Positions 47,707-55,979 of a DNA stretch of 64,000 nucleotides are shown one piece after another. The notes below the pieces were generated by a model. That model was not told the DNA's origin and made no database searches. It saw nothing but the letters and a program-made list of their open reading frames with translations. The stretch lies in NCBI RefSeq assembly GCF_014635665.1, contig NZ_BMDG01000012.1:107003-171002 (forward strand), read 5' to 3'. This DNA comes from Isoptericola cucumis. GTDB taxonomy: Bacteria > Actinomycetota > Actinomycetes > Actinomycetales > Cellulomonadaceae. Position 1 is the stretch's first letter. Every line of letters begins with the position of its first letter. The translations under genes and the position numbers were made by a program.

Positions 47707-50205
47707 CTACGACCGACGACGCAGGACCGCGCGCCCCGGCACCGCGACCGCGGCGAGGGACAGGCCGACGGCGGCGGCCACGAAGGACCCGTAGACCAGC
47801 GGCGGCACGTACGGCGCCGCGCCGGTCACGCCCTGCATCATGGGGAAGAGCGTGGCGGCGGCGATCGCGGACCCGAGGACCACGCCGATCGCGGCGACCA
47901 GCAGGCCTTCCCAGCGGAGCATCTTCAGCACCTGGAGCCGCGTGGCGCCCAGGAGGCGCAGCGAGCCCAGCTCGCGACGACGGTCGAGGACCATCATCAC
48001 CAGGGTGTTGACGGCGGCGACGGCGGCGAACCCGCCGAGGACTGCGGCCATGGCGGCGTTCATCCAGGCCCCCAGCGCGGCCTCCCCGTTCTGGGCGGTC
48101 GCGTAGCCGGAGGCGTCGGTGACGTCGCCCAGGCCGGCGAGCGCCTCCGCCGAGCCGCCGCTGACCAGCAGGGTGCTGTCGAACCCCGAGGTGACGTGCC
48201 CGTCGAGGTCGGCCCGGTCCATGGTGACGGTCCCGAGGCCGAGGCCGTTCCCGTAGACCGCGACGACCTCCGGGCTCGCCTCGGTGCCGTCCGGCAGGAA
48301 CATCGCCAGCTCGTCGCCGACGCCGACCTCCGCCGAGGCGGCGAGGGTCCGGTCGATGGCGATCCGGCCCTCGCCGAGCCGGTCGAGGTCGCCGTCGCGC
48401 ACGTCCAGGTCCTGCACCTGGGCGAGCTCGGCGCCCGAGCCGGTGATCCCCTGGGTGCCCGCGCCCGACAGCGACGAGAACTCGCCCGAGCCGACCGGCA
48501 CGAGCACCTGGGTGCTCAGCACGCCGACGGCGCCGTCCACCCCGGGCGTCCCGGCGGCCCGCTCCACGGTGTCCACCGGGAGCCCGGCCGGGTCCGTGAT
48601 CACGTGGTCCGCGGTGATGCCGGCGCGCACCTGCTCGTCGGCGGCGTGGTTCTCGCTGGAGTGCATGAAGACCAGCGTCGACGCGAAGGCCATGGCGAGC
48701 ACGACCGGGGTGGTGGCCGACGCGAGGCGCCGCGCGTTGGTGCGCGAGTTGGCGGCCGCGAGCGACGCGGAGGCTCCGGCGCCGCGCAGCGGGAGGCCGA
48801 AGAGGCCCGCGGCCACCCGGGCGATCAGGGGGCCGAGCAGCCCGACGGCGAGCATGAACAGCATGACGACGCCGAGGGCCGCGCCGGCGGCGTCGTCCCC
48901 GGTCGAGCTGGCGGAGACGCCGGTCAGCGACGCGCCGCCGGCGAGGGCGGCCAGGCCGAGGAGCGTCCGGACCTTGCCCGGGCGGAGCCGCTCGACCGAC
49001 GCCTCGGACAGTGCCTGGCCCGGCTTGGTCCGTGCCGGCCGGCGCCCGGCCATCCACCCGGCGCCGAGCGCGGTGAGCAGCCCGACGGCGACGGCGGCCA
49101 GCAGCGGGAAGACGCTGACCTCCAGCTGCACCCCCTCGGGGATCGCGCCCCGGTCCTGCAGCTGCCCGAACCACCAGTGGGCGAGCCCGAGGCCCGGCAG
49201 CGTCCCGAGGATGCCGGCGAGCGGCGCGACGAGCACCGCCTCGGCGGCGACCGCGCGGCGGATCTGCCGCGGCGTGGCGCCGACGGCGCGCAGCAGCGCG
49301 AACTCGCGGGCGCGCTGGGAGACGGACAGGGCGACCGTCCCGGCCGCCGTGAAGACGGCGACGATGGCGGCGATGCCGCCGAACGAGCCGCCGATGCCGA
49401 AGAGGGTCTGCTTCGCGGTGGCGAGCCCGCGCTCCTCGACGGCGCCGCGGTCGTCGCCGACGAGCACCTGCGCGCCGGAGCCGGCCAGCGCCTCCTGCAC
49501 GGAGGCGGCGAGCGCGCCCGTGCCGGTACCGGGCTCCGCCAGCACGGCGACGGCGTCCGCCGTGCCCGGGTGGCCGGCGAGGGCGGGCGCCTCCGTGTCG
49601 GCGAACCAGGCGGTGCCGGCCGCGGCCTCGGTGGTGCGTGCCGTGTCGCCCGGCCCGGCCTCGGCCAGGCCCGCGACGCGGAAGTCCCGCTGGCCCGCGG
49701 CGGTCTGCATCGCGACCGTGTCGCCGACCGCGAGGCCGGCGGCGTCCGCCGCGGTCGCGTCGAGCACCACCTCGCCCGCGCCCGGCGCGTCCCCGGAGGT
49801 CAGCGCGGAGCCGGTGAACGCGTGCGAGCCCCAGCCGTGCGCGGTGAGGGCGTCGCCCCCGGCCCGCACCGGGAAGGTGACGTCCGCGACGGCGTCCGCC
49901 ACGCCCGGCGCCTGCGCGGCCTGCGCCGCCAGGCCGGCGTCGACCCGGGCCGTGTCCGGGAGCGGGACGGGCTCGGCCTCACGGTCCTCGCCGGTGCCGG
50001 TGACGACGTACTCGTTCTGGTCGGCCGCCGCGACGACCGGCGCGTTCGCGTACCGCTCGGGCGGGACGGACGCGGTCAGGCTCGTCATGAGCAGCGTCCC
50101 GGTCGCCGCGACGATCAGCGCGGACATCAGGAGCGCGACGAAGGTTCCCGCGAAGGACGCGGGCTTGGCGCGGACGGCCGCGCGGGCCAGGCCGGTGGTG
50201 CGCAT
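47707..50205 (-). CDS. ABC exporter permease, FtsX/MacB type (two FtsX domains)
   Basis: An 832-residue membrane protein. An N-terminal helix (GTFVALLMSALIVAATGTLLM) is followed by a large extracytoplasmic region, a first FtsX core (GTVALSVSQRAREFALLRAVGATPRQIRRAVAAEA), a middle block of helices, a second extracytoplasmic region, and a second FtsX core (VNTLVMMVLDRRRELGSLRLLGATRLQVLKMLRWE). This is the ten-helix layout of the actinobacterial exporters linked to peptide antibiotic response. It overlaps its ATPase gene (ATGA) and follows a two-component system. Confidence 0.92.
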   Translation of the reverse strand: MRTTGLARAAVRAKPASFAGTFVALLMSALIVAATGTLLMTSLTASVPPERYANAPVVAAADQNEYVVTGTGEDREAEPVPLPDTARVDAGLAAQAAQAPGVADAVADVTFPVRAGGDALTAHGWGSHAFTGSALTSGDAPGAGEVVLDATAADAAGLAVGDTVAMQTAAGQRDFRVAGLAEAGPGDTARTTEAAAGTAWFADTEAPALAGHPGTADAVAVLAEPGTGTGALAASVQEALAGSGAQVLVGDDRGAVEERGLATAKQTLFGIGGSFGGIAAIVAVFTAAGTVALSVSQRAREFALLRAVGATPRQIRRAVAAEAVLVAPLAGILGTLPGLGLAHWWFGQLQDRGAIPEGVQLEVSVFPLLAAVAVGLLTALGAGWMAGRRPARTKPGQALSEASVERLRPGKVRTLLGLAALAGGASLTGVSASSTGDDAAGAALGVVMLFMLAVGLLGPLIARVAAGLFGLPLRGAGASASLAAANSRTNARRLASATTPVVLAMAFASTLVFMHSSENHAADEQVRAGITADHVITDPAGLPVDTVERAAGTPGVDGAVGVLSTQVLVPVGSGEFSSLSGAGTQGITGSGAELAQVQDLDVRDGDLDRLGEGRIAIDRTLAASAEVGVGDELAMFLPDGTEASPEVVAVYGNGLGLGTVTMDRADLDGHVTSGFDSTLLVSGGSAEALAGLGDVTDASGYATAQNGEAALGAWMNAAMAAVLGGFAAVAAVNTLVMMVLDRRRELGSLRLLGATRLQVLKMLRWEGLLVAAIGVVLGSAIAAATLFPMMQGVTGAAPYVPPLVYGSFVAAAVGLSLAAVAVPGRAVLRRRS

Positions 50206-51041
50206 CACGCCGCCGCCCCTGCCATCGCACCCGGGCGGGCGCCGCCGGCCGCGACCGCGGTGAGCGCCGTCATCCGGGTCGCGATCTGCTCGGCCGACGC
50301 CCGCTCCAGGCCGCCGGCGAACGAGCCGTCGGCGAGGAACAGCACGCGGTCGGCCCAGGCCGCCGCCGCCGGGTCGTGCGTGACCATGACGACGGTCGCG
50401 CCGAGCGTGTCCACGGCCTGCCGCAGCAGCCCGAGGACGTCGGCGGCGGTACGGGTGTCGAGGGCGCCGGTCGGCTCGTCGGCGAAGATCACGTCCGGAG
50501 CGGTGACGAGGGCGCGCGCGATGGCCACGCGCTGCTGCTGCCCGCCGGAGAGCTCGCCGGGACGCCGCCGCCCCTTGTCCGCGAGGCCGACCTGGGCGAG
50601 CACGGCGGCCGCCCGCCGCCGGTCCTGACGCTGCCCCGCCAGGCGGGTGGGCAGCAGGACGTTCTGCTCCACCGTCAGCGACGGCAGCAGGTTGAACGAC
50701 TGGAAGACGAACCCGATGCGGTCGCGCCGGAGCTCGGTGAGCTCGTCCTCGCTCAGCCCGGTGATGTCGGTCCCGCCGAGGAACACCGCCCCCGCCGTCG
50801 GCCGGTCGAGCCCGGCCGCGGACTGCAGGAAGGTGGACTTGCCCGAGCCCGACGGGCCCATGATCGCGGTGAACGTGCCCCGCGGGAGGGCGGCGTCCAC
50901 GCCCGCGAGGGCGTGCACCGTGTTCCCGCCCCGGCCGTACTGCCGCCGGACGCCACGGAGCTCGACGGCGAGGCCGGGCGTGCCGGCCGTCGCCTCCGGT
51001 CGTCCGACTGCCGTGCGGCGCTTGCTGCTTCGTGCCCTCAT
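50205..51041 (-). CDS. ABC exporter ATPase, MacB/LolD type
   Basis: A 278-residue ATPase: VHALAGVDAALPRGTFTAIMGPSGSGKST with Walker A at 62-70, Q loop VFQSFNLLPSLTVEQNVLLP typical of MacB/LolD-type ATPases, signature LSGGQQQRVAIARAL, Walker B VIFADEPTGALD and switch VMVTHDPAAA. The ATG has AGAGGA six bases upstream. Forms the exporter with the overlapping FtsX-type permease. The 112-bp gap upstream to the response-regulator gene probably contains a promoter controlled by that regulator. Confidence 0.93.
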   Translation of the reverse strand: MRARSSKRRTAVGRPEATAGTPGLAVELRGVRRQYGRGGNTVHALAGVDAALPRGTFTAIMGPSGSGKSTFLQSAAGLDRPTAGAVFLGGTDITGLSEDELTELRRDRIGFVFQSFNLLPSLTVEQNVLLPTRLAGQRQDRRRAAAVLAQVGLADKGRRRPGELSGGQQQRVAIARALVTAPDVIFADEPTGALDTRTAADVLGLLRQAVDTLGATVVMVTHDPAAAAWADRVLFLADGSFAGGLERASAEQIATRMTALTAVAAGGARPGAMAGAAA

Positions 51042-51153
51042 GTCCGGTCCTCTTTCGCGTGGGTCTCGTTCCGACGCGACCCACAGTGGGGGGACGGTGG
51101 CGGCCGGGGCATCACACGCGAGAGCCAACTTGGGGGCTACCGGCGTACGGGGG

Positions 51154-51828
51154 TTACTCGGGCAGCGGGTCGCCGGGGCGCACGAGCCCCGCCTCGTACC
51201 CGAGCACGACGGCGTGCACCCGGTCGGGCAGGCCGAGCTTGCCGAGGATGCGGCTCACGTGCGTCTTGGTCGTCTGCTCGGCGATGTACAGGCGGCGCGC
51301 GATGTCGGAGTTCGACATGCCACGGGCCATCAGCATGAACACGTCGCGCTCGCGCTCGGTGAGCGCGACGAGCACGTCACGCTTCGGTGCCGGCGCGGGG
51401 CGCTCCAGCAGCTCCTCGACGAGCATGCGCGTCACGCGCGGCGCGAGCAGTGCGTCGCCCGCGTGCACGGTCCGCACGGCGGCGACGAGGTCGTCGGGCG
51501 CGGCGTCCTTGAGCAGGAACCCGCTGGCCCCCGCGCGCAGCGCCGCGAACACGTAGTCGTCGATGTCGAACGTCGTGAGCATGACGACGCGCGGCCGGTG
51601 CGCCGAGATCGTGTCGCCCAGGATCGCCGCCGTCGCGTCGATGCCGTTCATGCCGGGCATCCGCACGTCCATGAGGACGACGTCCGGCCGCAGGCTGCGC
51701 GCGCGGGCCAGGGCCTGCGTGCCGTCCTCGGCCTCGCCGGCGACGCTGATGTCGGGCTGCGCGTCGAGGATCGCGGCCAGCCCGACGCGGAACATGGCCT
51801 GGTCGTCGACGACCAGCACGCGGATCAT
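51154..51828 (-). CDS. NarL/LuxR-type response regulator
   Basis: A 224-residue regulator. The receiver domain (1-120) has the acidic pair VDD, phosphoacceptor Asp54 in VLMDVRMPGMNG, Thr in MLTTFD and Lys in FLLKDAAPDDL. The C-terminal LuxR helix-turn-helix has LTERERDVFMLMARGMSNSDIARRLYIAEQTTKTHVSRILGKLGL in order. The start overlaps the stop of the histidine kinase gene (ATGA). It likely controls the flanking ABC exporter genes. Confidence 0.94.
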   Translation of the reverse strand: MIRVLVVDDQAMFRVGLAAILDAQPDISVAGEAEDGTQALARARSLRPDVVLMDVRMPGMNGIDATAAILGDTISAHRPRVVMLTTFDIDDYVFAALRAGASGFLLKDAAPDDLVAAVRTVHAGDALLAPRVTRMLVEELLERPAPAPKRDVLVALTERERDVFMLMARGMSNSDIARRLYIAEQTTKTHVSRILGKLGLPDRVHAVVLGYEAGLVRPGDPLPE

Positions 51829-53003
51829 GCGGTGCCGCGCGGAGCCACCGCGCTGACCTCGAAGCCGCCCGGGACGGGCCCGGCCGTGAGTGTGCCCCCG
51901 ATCGTCGTCATGCGCTCGATCATGCCGCGGATACCCGCACCACCGCGATCCGGCGCCTCGGCGGTGACGCCGCCGCGGCTCGTGACCGTGAGCGTGAGCT
52001 GCTCGCCCGCCTCGAGGGTGAGGCGCGCGGCTGCGCCCGGCGCGTGCCTGACGATGTTGGCGACGGCCTCCTGCGCCACCCGGTACAGCGCGAGCTGCAC
52101 CGACTCGGGCGGCGCCGGCTCGACGACGTCGAGGTGCGCCGTGAGGTCGACGTCGGCCGCGCGGGCGCCGTCGACCAGCTCCTGCAGCTGGGCGAGCCCG
52201 GGCTGGGGCGCCAGCTGGGCGGCGTCGTCGCCGCGGAGCACGCCGAGCACGCCCCGCATCTCGCCGAGCGCCTCGCGCGCCTGCGTCGCGATGCCGTCGA
52301 GCTCGGCGACCGCCGCGTCCGGGAGGTCGGGGATGCGGTACCGCGCGGACGTCGCGCGCATGTGCACGATCGACATGGAGTGCGCCACGACGTCGTGCAT
52401 CTCCCGCGCGACGCGCGAGCGCTCCTCGGCCCACTGGCGGGCCTCGTGCTCCTGCTGCGCCTGGACGCGCGCCTCGTCCAGGTCGGTGCTCGCCCGCCAC
52501 CAGAGCGCGAGGAGCAGCCCCACCGCGAGCGCCGCGAACGTCACGCTCGCGGTGACGATGAGGTTGCCGACGGCGTCGCCCGTGGGCTGCGTCGCGCCGG
52601 CGACGACGACCAGCCCGAGGCACGCGACCGCCCAGGTGGCGACGCCCACCCACCAGCGCGCCGTGGTGGCGAGCACGAGCAGCATGGCGACGAGCGCCAG
52701 GATCGTGACGACCGGCGCCGGCCACGGCTCCCCCGTCGAGAACAGCGCCGTCGTGAAGACACCCGCCACGTGCAGCAGCGCGCCGACCACGGGTCGTTCG
52801 AGCGCGACGACGATCGAGCCGGTGAGCAGCAGCGTGCCGATGAGCGCCGCGCCCAACGGCATGCCGTGCAGCATGGACCCGAGCGTGAGGCCGAGCACGA
52901 ACAGCGTGAGCAGGACGACGCCCCCGATCACCCAGGCCCACATGCCCAGCCCGCGCAGCGGCGCAGGCAGCGCCGCGCGGGCGGTGTCGGCGGCCCGGTT
53001 CAC
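51825..53003 (-). CDS. Sensor histidine kinase, NarX/DesK type (HisKA_3)
   Basis: A 392-residue kinase with about six N-terminal membrane helices (residues 20-165), a short coiled linker, the HisKA_3 box SRVAREMHDVVAHSMSIVHM with the phospho-His, and an ATPase domain with N box VAQEAVANIVRHA and G box GGAGIRGMIERM. No large extracellular domain, so it is of the intramembrane-sensing kind often responding to envelope stress. Start: GTG 53003 overlaps the TGA of a 20-codon leader frame (GTGA), favouring it over the GTG at 53015. Confidence 0.92.
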   Translation of the reverse strand: MNRAADTARAALPAPLRGLGMWAWVIGGVVLLTLFVLGLTLGSMLHGMPLGAALIGTLLLTGSIVVALERPVVGALLHVAGVFTTALFSTGEPWPAPVVTILALVAMLLVLATTARWWVGVATWAVACLGLVVVAGATQPTGDAVGNLIVTASVTFAALAVGLLLALWWRASTDLDEARVQAQQEHEARQWAEERSRVAREMHDVVAHSMSIVHMRATSARYRIPDLPDAAVAELDGIATQAREALGEMRGVLGVLRGDDAAQLAPQPGLAQLQELVDGARAADVDLTAHLDVVEPAPPESVQLALYRVAQEAVANIVRHAPGAAARLTLEAGEQLTLTVTSRGGVTAEAPDRGGAGIRGMIERMTTIGGTLTAGPVPGGFEVSAVAPRGTA

Positions 53004-53062
53004 GGCGCGCCCCACGGGGGCGCGCCGGTGCGGCTCCGGACGGGGTCGGGGAACGGCTTCAT
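53000..53062 (-). CDS. Short leader peptide frame upstream of the histidine kinase gene
   Basis: A 20-residue Pro-rich frame (begins MKPFPDP, ends APPWGAP). Its ATG has TACCGT seven bases upstream, the same leaderless promoter pattern as other genes here, and its stop overlaps the kinase GTG as GTGA. Translation would thus load ribosomes onto a kinase gene that lacks its own ribosome-binding site. The PPW motif could slow ribosomes. Could simply be a small coupling frame; expression is not proven. Confidence 0.5.
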   Translation of the reverse strand: MKPFPDPVRSRTGAPPWGAP

Positions 53063-53069
53063 GCAGCCG

Positions 53070-53075
53070 ACGGTA
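53070..53075 (-). promoter_or_regulatory. Leaderless-type -10 element for leader frame/kinase operon
   Basis: TACCGT on the minus strand ending 7 bp before the ATG at 53062. Confidence 0.5.
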
Positions 53076-53186
53076 GACGGCGCGGCGTGCTGCGCGCGTC
53101 CCGCGCGAGGACGACCCGCCCCCCTACCGGAGAGTGACGTCGCCTGCGCGCGCGGGGCCGACGTGCGGGGCCGGCGTCCGGGGCAG

Positions 53187-53196
53187 TACCCGGGTA
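53187..53196. promoter_or_regulatory. Palindrome TACCCGGGTA in divergent region
   Basis: A perfect 10-bp palindrome in the 195-bp gap between the kinase operon and the DUF1023-ABC operon, about 50 bp before the -10 of the latter. GGTAGGGG occurs here on the plus strand (53194-53200 region) and again on the minus strand near 53115-53125. Candidate response regulator site; speculative. Confidence 0.4.
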
Positions 53197-53244
53197 GGGG
53201 CCGAATGGCTCCCGGGCGTGATGTGCCCGGCGAGACCCGCTTCC

Positions 53245-53250
53245 TACCTT
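53245..53250 (+). promoter_or_regulatory. Leaderless-type -10 element
   Basis: TACCTT seven bases before the ATG at 53258. Confidence 0.5.
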
Positions 53251-53257
53251 CGCTGCC

Positions 53258-54109
53258 ATGACCACGACGACACTCCCGCCGAGGGCTCAGGGCCCGGCGG
53301 ACCCGTTGCAGTACCGGCCGCAGGAGATCGACGGCCGCACGATCCTGGCCGGCGACCCGCCCGGCGGTGCCCGCGTCGTGGAGGCCCTGGGCGACGTCGC
53401 CACCGCCGACCACGTCGCGGTGCTCGTGCCGGGGAACGGTCACCACCTGGGCAACTACTTCACCGAGGAGGGGCCCGACAGCCCCCGGGCCCGCGGCGAG
53501 CTCCTGCTGCGCACGATGCAGGCCCTCGACCCGGACCCCCACGTGGCCGTCGTGGTGTGGGTCGGCTACCGCGCGCCGGCGGACCTGGCGGCGGCGGCGT
53601 CCAACGTGCCCGCCGCCGAGGGGGCCCCGGACCTGGCGCGGCTCACCTTCTACCTCCCGCGGTCGGCGCACCTCACCCTGATCGGGCACAGCTACGGCAG
53701 CACGGTCGGCGGTCTCGCCCTCGCCACGGCGCGGGTCGACGACTTCGTGGCGCTGGGCAGCCCCGGCCTGGGCGTGTGGCGCCGCGACGAGCTCGGCACG
53801 GGCACCCGGCTGTGGGCCGCCCAGGCCGAGACCGACTGGATCCGCTACTTCCCGCACGCGAGGCTCGGCACCCTCGGGCTGGGGCGGCCCCCGCTGCACC
53901 CCGCGCTGGGCGCGACACGGTTCGCGACGGGCGACGTGACCGGCCACTCGGGCTACTTCCGGGAGCGCAGCGAGTCGCTGCTCAACATCGCCCGCATCGC
54001 GCTCGGACGTCACGACGACGTCACCACGGGGCTGCTGGACCGGCAGGCCGGCACCGCCCGGCCGGGCCTGGCCCCGCAGCCCGCCTCCCGGCGCGCGGTG
54101 GTCGCATGA
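53258..54109 (+). CDS. DUF1023 alpha/beta hydrolase
   Basis: A 283-residue protein of the actinobacterial DUF1023 hydrolase family: DHVAVLVPGNGHHLGNYF, the nucleophile elbow LTLIGHSYGSTVGG with Ser145, VDDFVALGSPGLGV, and the His in DVTGHSGYF. No signal peptide or membrane helix is visible. Substrate is unknown. It leads an operon with an ABC-2 exporter (ATGA coupling) and is divergent from the two-component system, which may regulate it. Confidence 0.88.
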   Translation: MTTTTLPPRAQGPADPLQYRPQEIDGRTILAGDPPGGARVVEALGDVATADHVAVLVPGNGHHLGNYFTEEGPDSPRARGELLLRTMQALDPDPHVAVVVWVGYRAPADLAAAASNVPAAEGAPDLARLTFYLPRSAHLTLIGHSYGSTVGGLALATARVDDFVALGSPGLGVWRRDELGTGTRLWAAQAETDWIRYFPHARLGTLGLGRPPLHPALGATRFATGDVTGHSGYFRERSESLLNIARIALGRHDDVTTGLLDRQAGTARPGLAPQPASRRAVVA

Positions 54110-55113
54110 CCACCGCCGCCGACCACGAGCCCGCCGTCCTCGCCGAGGGCCTGCGGAAGACCTACCCGGGCCGCGGGACCGCGCTGGACGGCCTCGACCT
54201 CGCCGTCGCCCCCGGCACGGTGCACGGGCTGCTCGGCCCGAACGGCGCCGGCAAGACCACCGCCGTGCGGATCCTGGCCACGCTGCTGCGGTTCGACGCC
54301 GGACACGCCCGGGTCGCGGGCCGTGACGTGTCCGCCGACCCCGCCGGGGTCCGGGCGCGCATCGGCGTGGCAGGTCAGTACGCCGCCGTGGACGAGGTCC
54401 TGAGCGGACGGCAGAACCTCGAGATGTTCGCGCGCCTGCACCGCATGCGCGCCCGGGCGGCCCGGCGACGGACCACGGACCTGCTGGAGCGGTTCGACCT
54501 CGACGCGGCCGCCGACCGCCCCGTCAGGCAGTACTCCGGCGGCATGCGCCGGCGCCTCGACCTGGCCGTCAGCCTGATCCGCAGCCCGCTCGTGCTCTTC
54601 CTCGACGAGCCGACCACCGGCCTGGACCCGCGCAGCCGCAGCGAGGTCTGGTCGGCGGTTCGCGAGCTGGCGGCCGCCGGCACCACCGTGGTGCTCACCA
54701 CCCAGTACCTCGAGGAGGCCGACCGGCTCGCCACCCGGATCTCGCTGATCGACCGCGGCCGGGTCGTGGCCGAGGGCTCCCCCACGGACCTCAAGTCCCG
54801 GCTCGGCGGCAGCCGCGTCGAGGTCGTGGTGCCGGTCGGTCACGACCTGCGGGCGGCCTCCGGCACCCTGTCCGCCGCGCTCGGCACGCCCCCGGACGTC
54901 GACCCGGCCGCCCGCAAGGTCTCGTTCCCCGTCCACGGCGGGGGCGAGGTCCTCGCCCGCCTGGCCCCGGCCCTCGACCGGACGGGGCTGCAGGTGGCCG
55001 ACGTCGCGCTGCTCCGCCCCGACCTCGACGAGGTGTTCCTCCACCTGACCGGAGGACCCGGGCACCAAGGCCTCGCGCACCAAGGAACACCGCACGAAGG
55101 GACCGGACCATGA
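54106..55113 (+). CDS. ABC-2 type exporter ATPase (DrrA-like)
   Basis: A 335-residue ATPase of the daunorubicin-resistance DrrA group: Walker A GPNGAGKTT, AGQYAAVDEVLSGRQNLEMFARL (the DrrA-specific Q-loop region), signature YSGGMRRRLDLAVSL, Walker B LFLDEPTTGLD and TTQYLEEADRLA. A C-terminal DUF4162-like domain (RVEVVVPVG) precedes a His/Gly-rich tail. Exports lipophilic drugs or lipids with the next gene product. ATGA overlaps at both ends. Confidence 0.94.
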   Translation: MTTAADHEPAVLAEGLRKTYPGRGTALDGLDLAVAPGTVHGLLGPNGAGKTTAVRILATLLRFDAGHARVAGRDVSADPAGVRARIGVAGQYAAVDEVLSGRQNLEMFARLHRMRARAARRRTTDLLERFDLDAAADRPVRQYSGGMRRRLDLAVSLIRSPLVLFLDEPTTGLDPRSRSEVWSAVRELAAAGTTVVLTTQYLEEADRLATRISLIDRGRVVAEGSPTDLKSRLGGSRVEVVVPVGHDLRAASGTLSAALGTPPDVDPAARKVSFPVHGGGEVLARLAPALDRTGLQVADVALLRPDLDEVFLHLTGGPGHQGLAHQGTPHEGTGP

Positions 55114-55949
55114 GCACACCGACCGTCGCGAGCCTGCCCACCACCGGCCCGGCGCGGCTCGCCTGGGCGCTCGCCGACACGTGGGTGGTGGCCCGCCGTC
55201 ACCTGCTGCGCCTGGTGCGCCGCCCGGACGAGCTGCTCGGCACCCTCCTGATCCCGGTGATGGCCGTGGCCATGTTCGGGTTCGTCTTCGGTGACGCGTT
55301 CGGGACGGCGATGTCCGTGCCCGGCGACGAGTACCGCGAGTTCCTCCTGCCGGGCCTCTTCGCGCTCACCATGGCGTTCGGCATCGGCAGCACCACCGTC
55401 GCGACGGCCGCCGACGCGCGGGGCGGCGTCCTGGACCGGATGCGGACCCTGCCCATGTCACCCACGGCCGTGCTCGCCGGACGGGCGCTCGCGGACCTGC
55501 TCACCGCCGTCGTCGAGCTGGTGGTCCTCATGGCCCTGGGGCTGCTGTTCGGCTGGCAGGGGCACGCGGGCGCCGGCGCGTTCCTCGCCGCGCTGGGCCT
55601 GCTCCTCCTGCTGCGCGCCGCCTTCTCCTGGATCGGCATCCTGTTGGGGCTGCTGGTCAGCGGGCCTGAGTCGGCGATGAAGTACTTCTCGCTCGTGTTC
55701 CCCCTGGCGATGGTGGCGGACACCGTCGTGCCCACCTCCCTCATGCCCGGCTGGCTGGCCGTGCCCGCCGAGTGGAACCCGCTGTCGGCCACCGTGATCG
55801 CCACACGGGAGCTGTTCGGCAACCCCGCCGACCCCGCAGCCTCGTGGCCGGCCGAGCATGCCGTGGCCCTGGCCGTGGCCTGGCCGCTGGCCGTCACCGC
55901 GGTGGCCACGGCGCTCGCCCTGGGACGGTTGCGCCGCCTGAGCCGTTGA
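55110..55949 (+). CDS. ABC-2 type exporter permease (DrrB-like)
   Basis: A 279-residue permease with six helices. The N terminus includes WALADTWVVARRHLLRLVRRPDELLGTLLIPVMAVAMFGFVFG, then LPGLFALTMAFGIGSTTVATAADARGGVLDRMRTLPMSPTAVLAGR and MKYFSLVFPLAMVADTVVPTSLMPGWLAVPAEWNP, all DrrB hallmarks. Partner of the overlapping ATPase gene. Likely for self-resistance or lipid export; no biosynthetic genes nearby. Confidence 0.93.
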   Translation: MSTPTVASLPTTGPARLAWALADTWVVARRHLLRLVRRPDELLGTLLIPVMAVAMFGFVFGDAFGTAMSVPGDEYREFLLPGLFALTMAFGIGSTTVATAADARGGVLDRMRTLPMSPTAVLAGRALADLLTAVVELVVLMALGLLFGWQGHAGAGAFLAALGLLLLLRAAFSWIGILLGLLVSGPESAMKYFSLVFPLAMVADTVVPTSLMPGWLAVPAEWNPLSATVIATRELFGNPADPAASWPAEHAVALAVAWPLAVTAVATALALGRLRRLSR

Positions 55950-55979
55950 CCACGGGCGGCGCGCTGCGGGCCGCTCAGC

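Noticed and set aside
53013..53015. GTG at 53015 as start of the histidine kinase
   Set aside because: No ribosome-binding site. The GTG at 53003 overlaps the stop of the leader frame as GTGA, the coupling arrangement used throughout this window. Four residues differ, so little depends on it.
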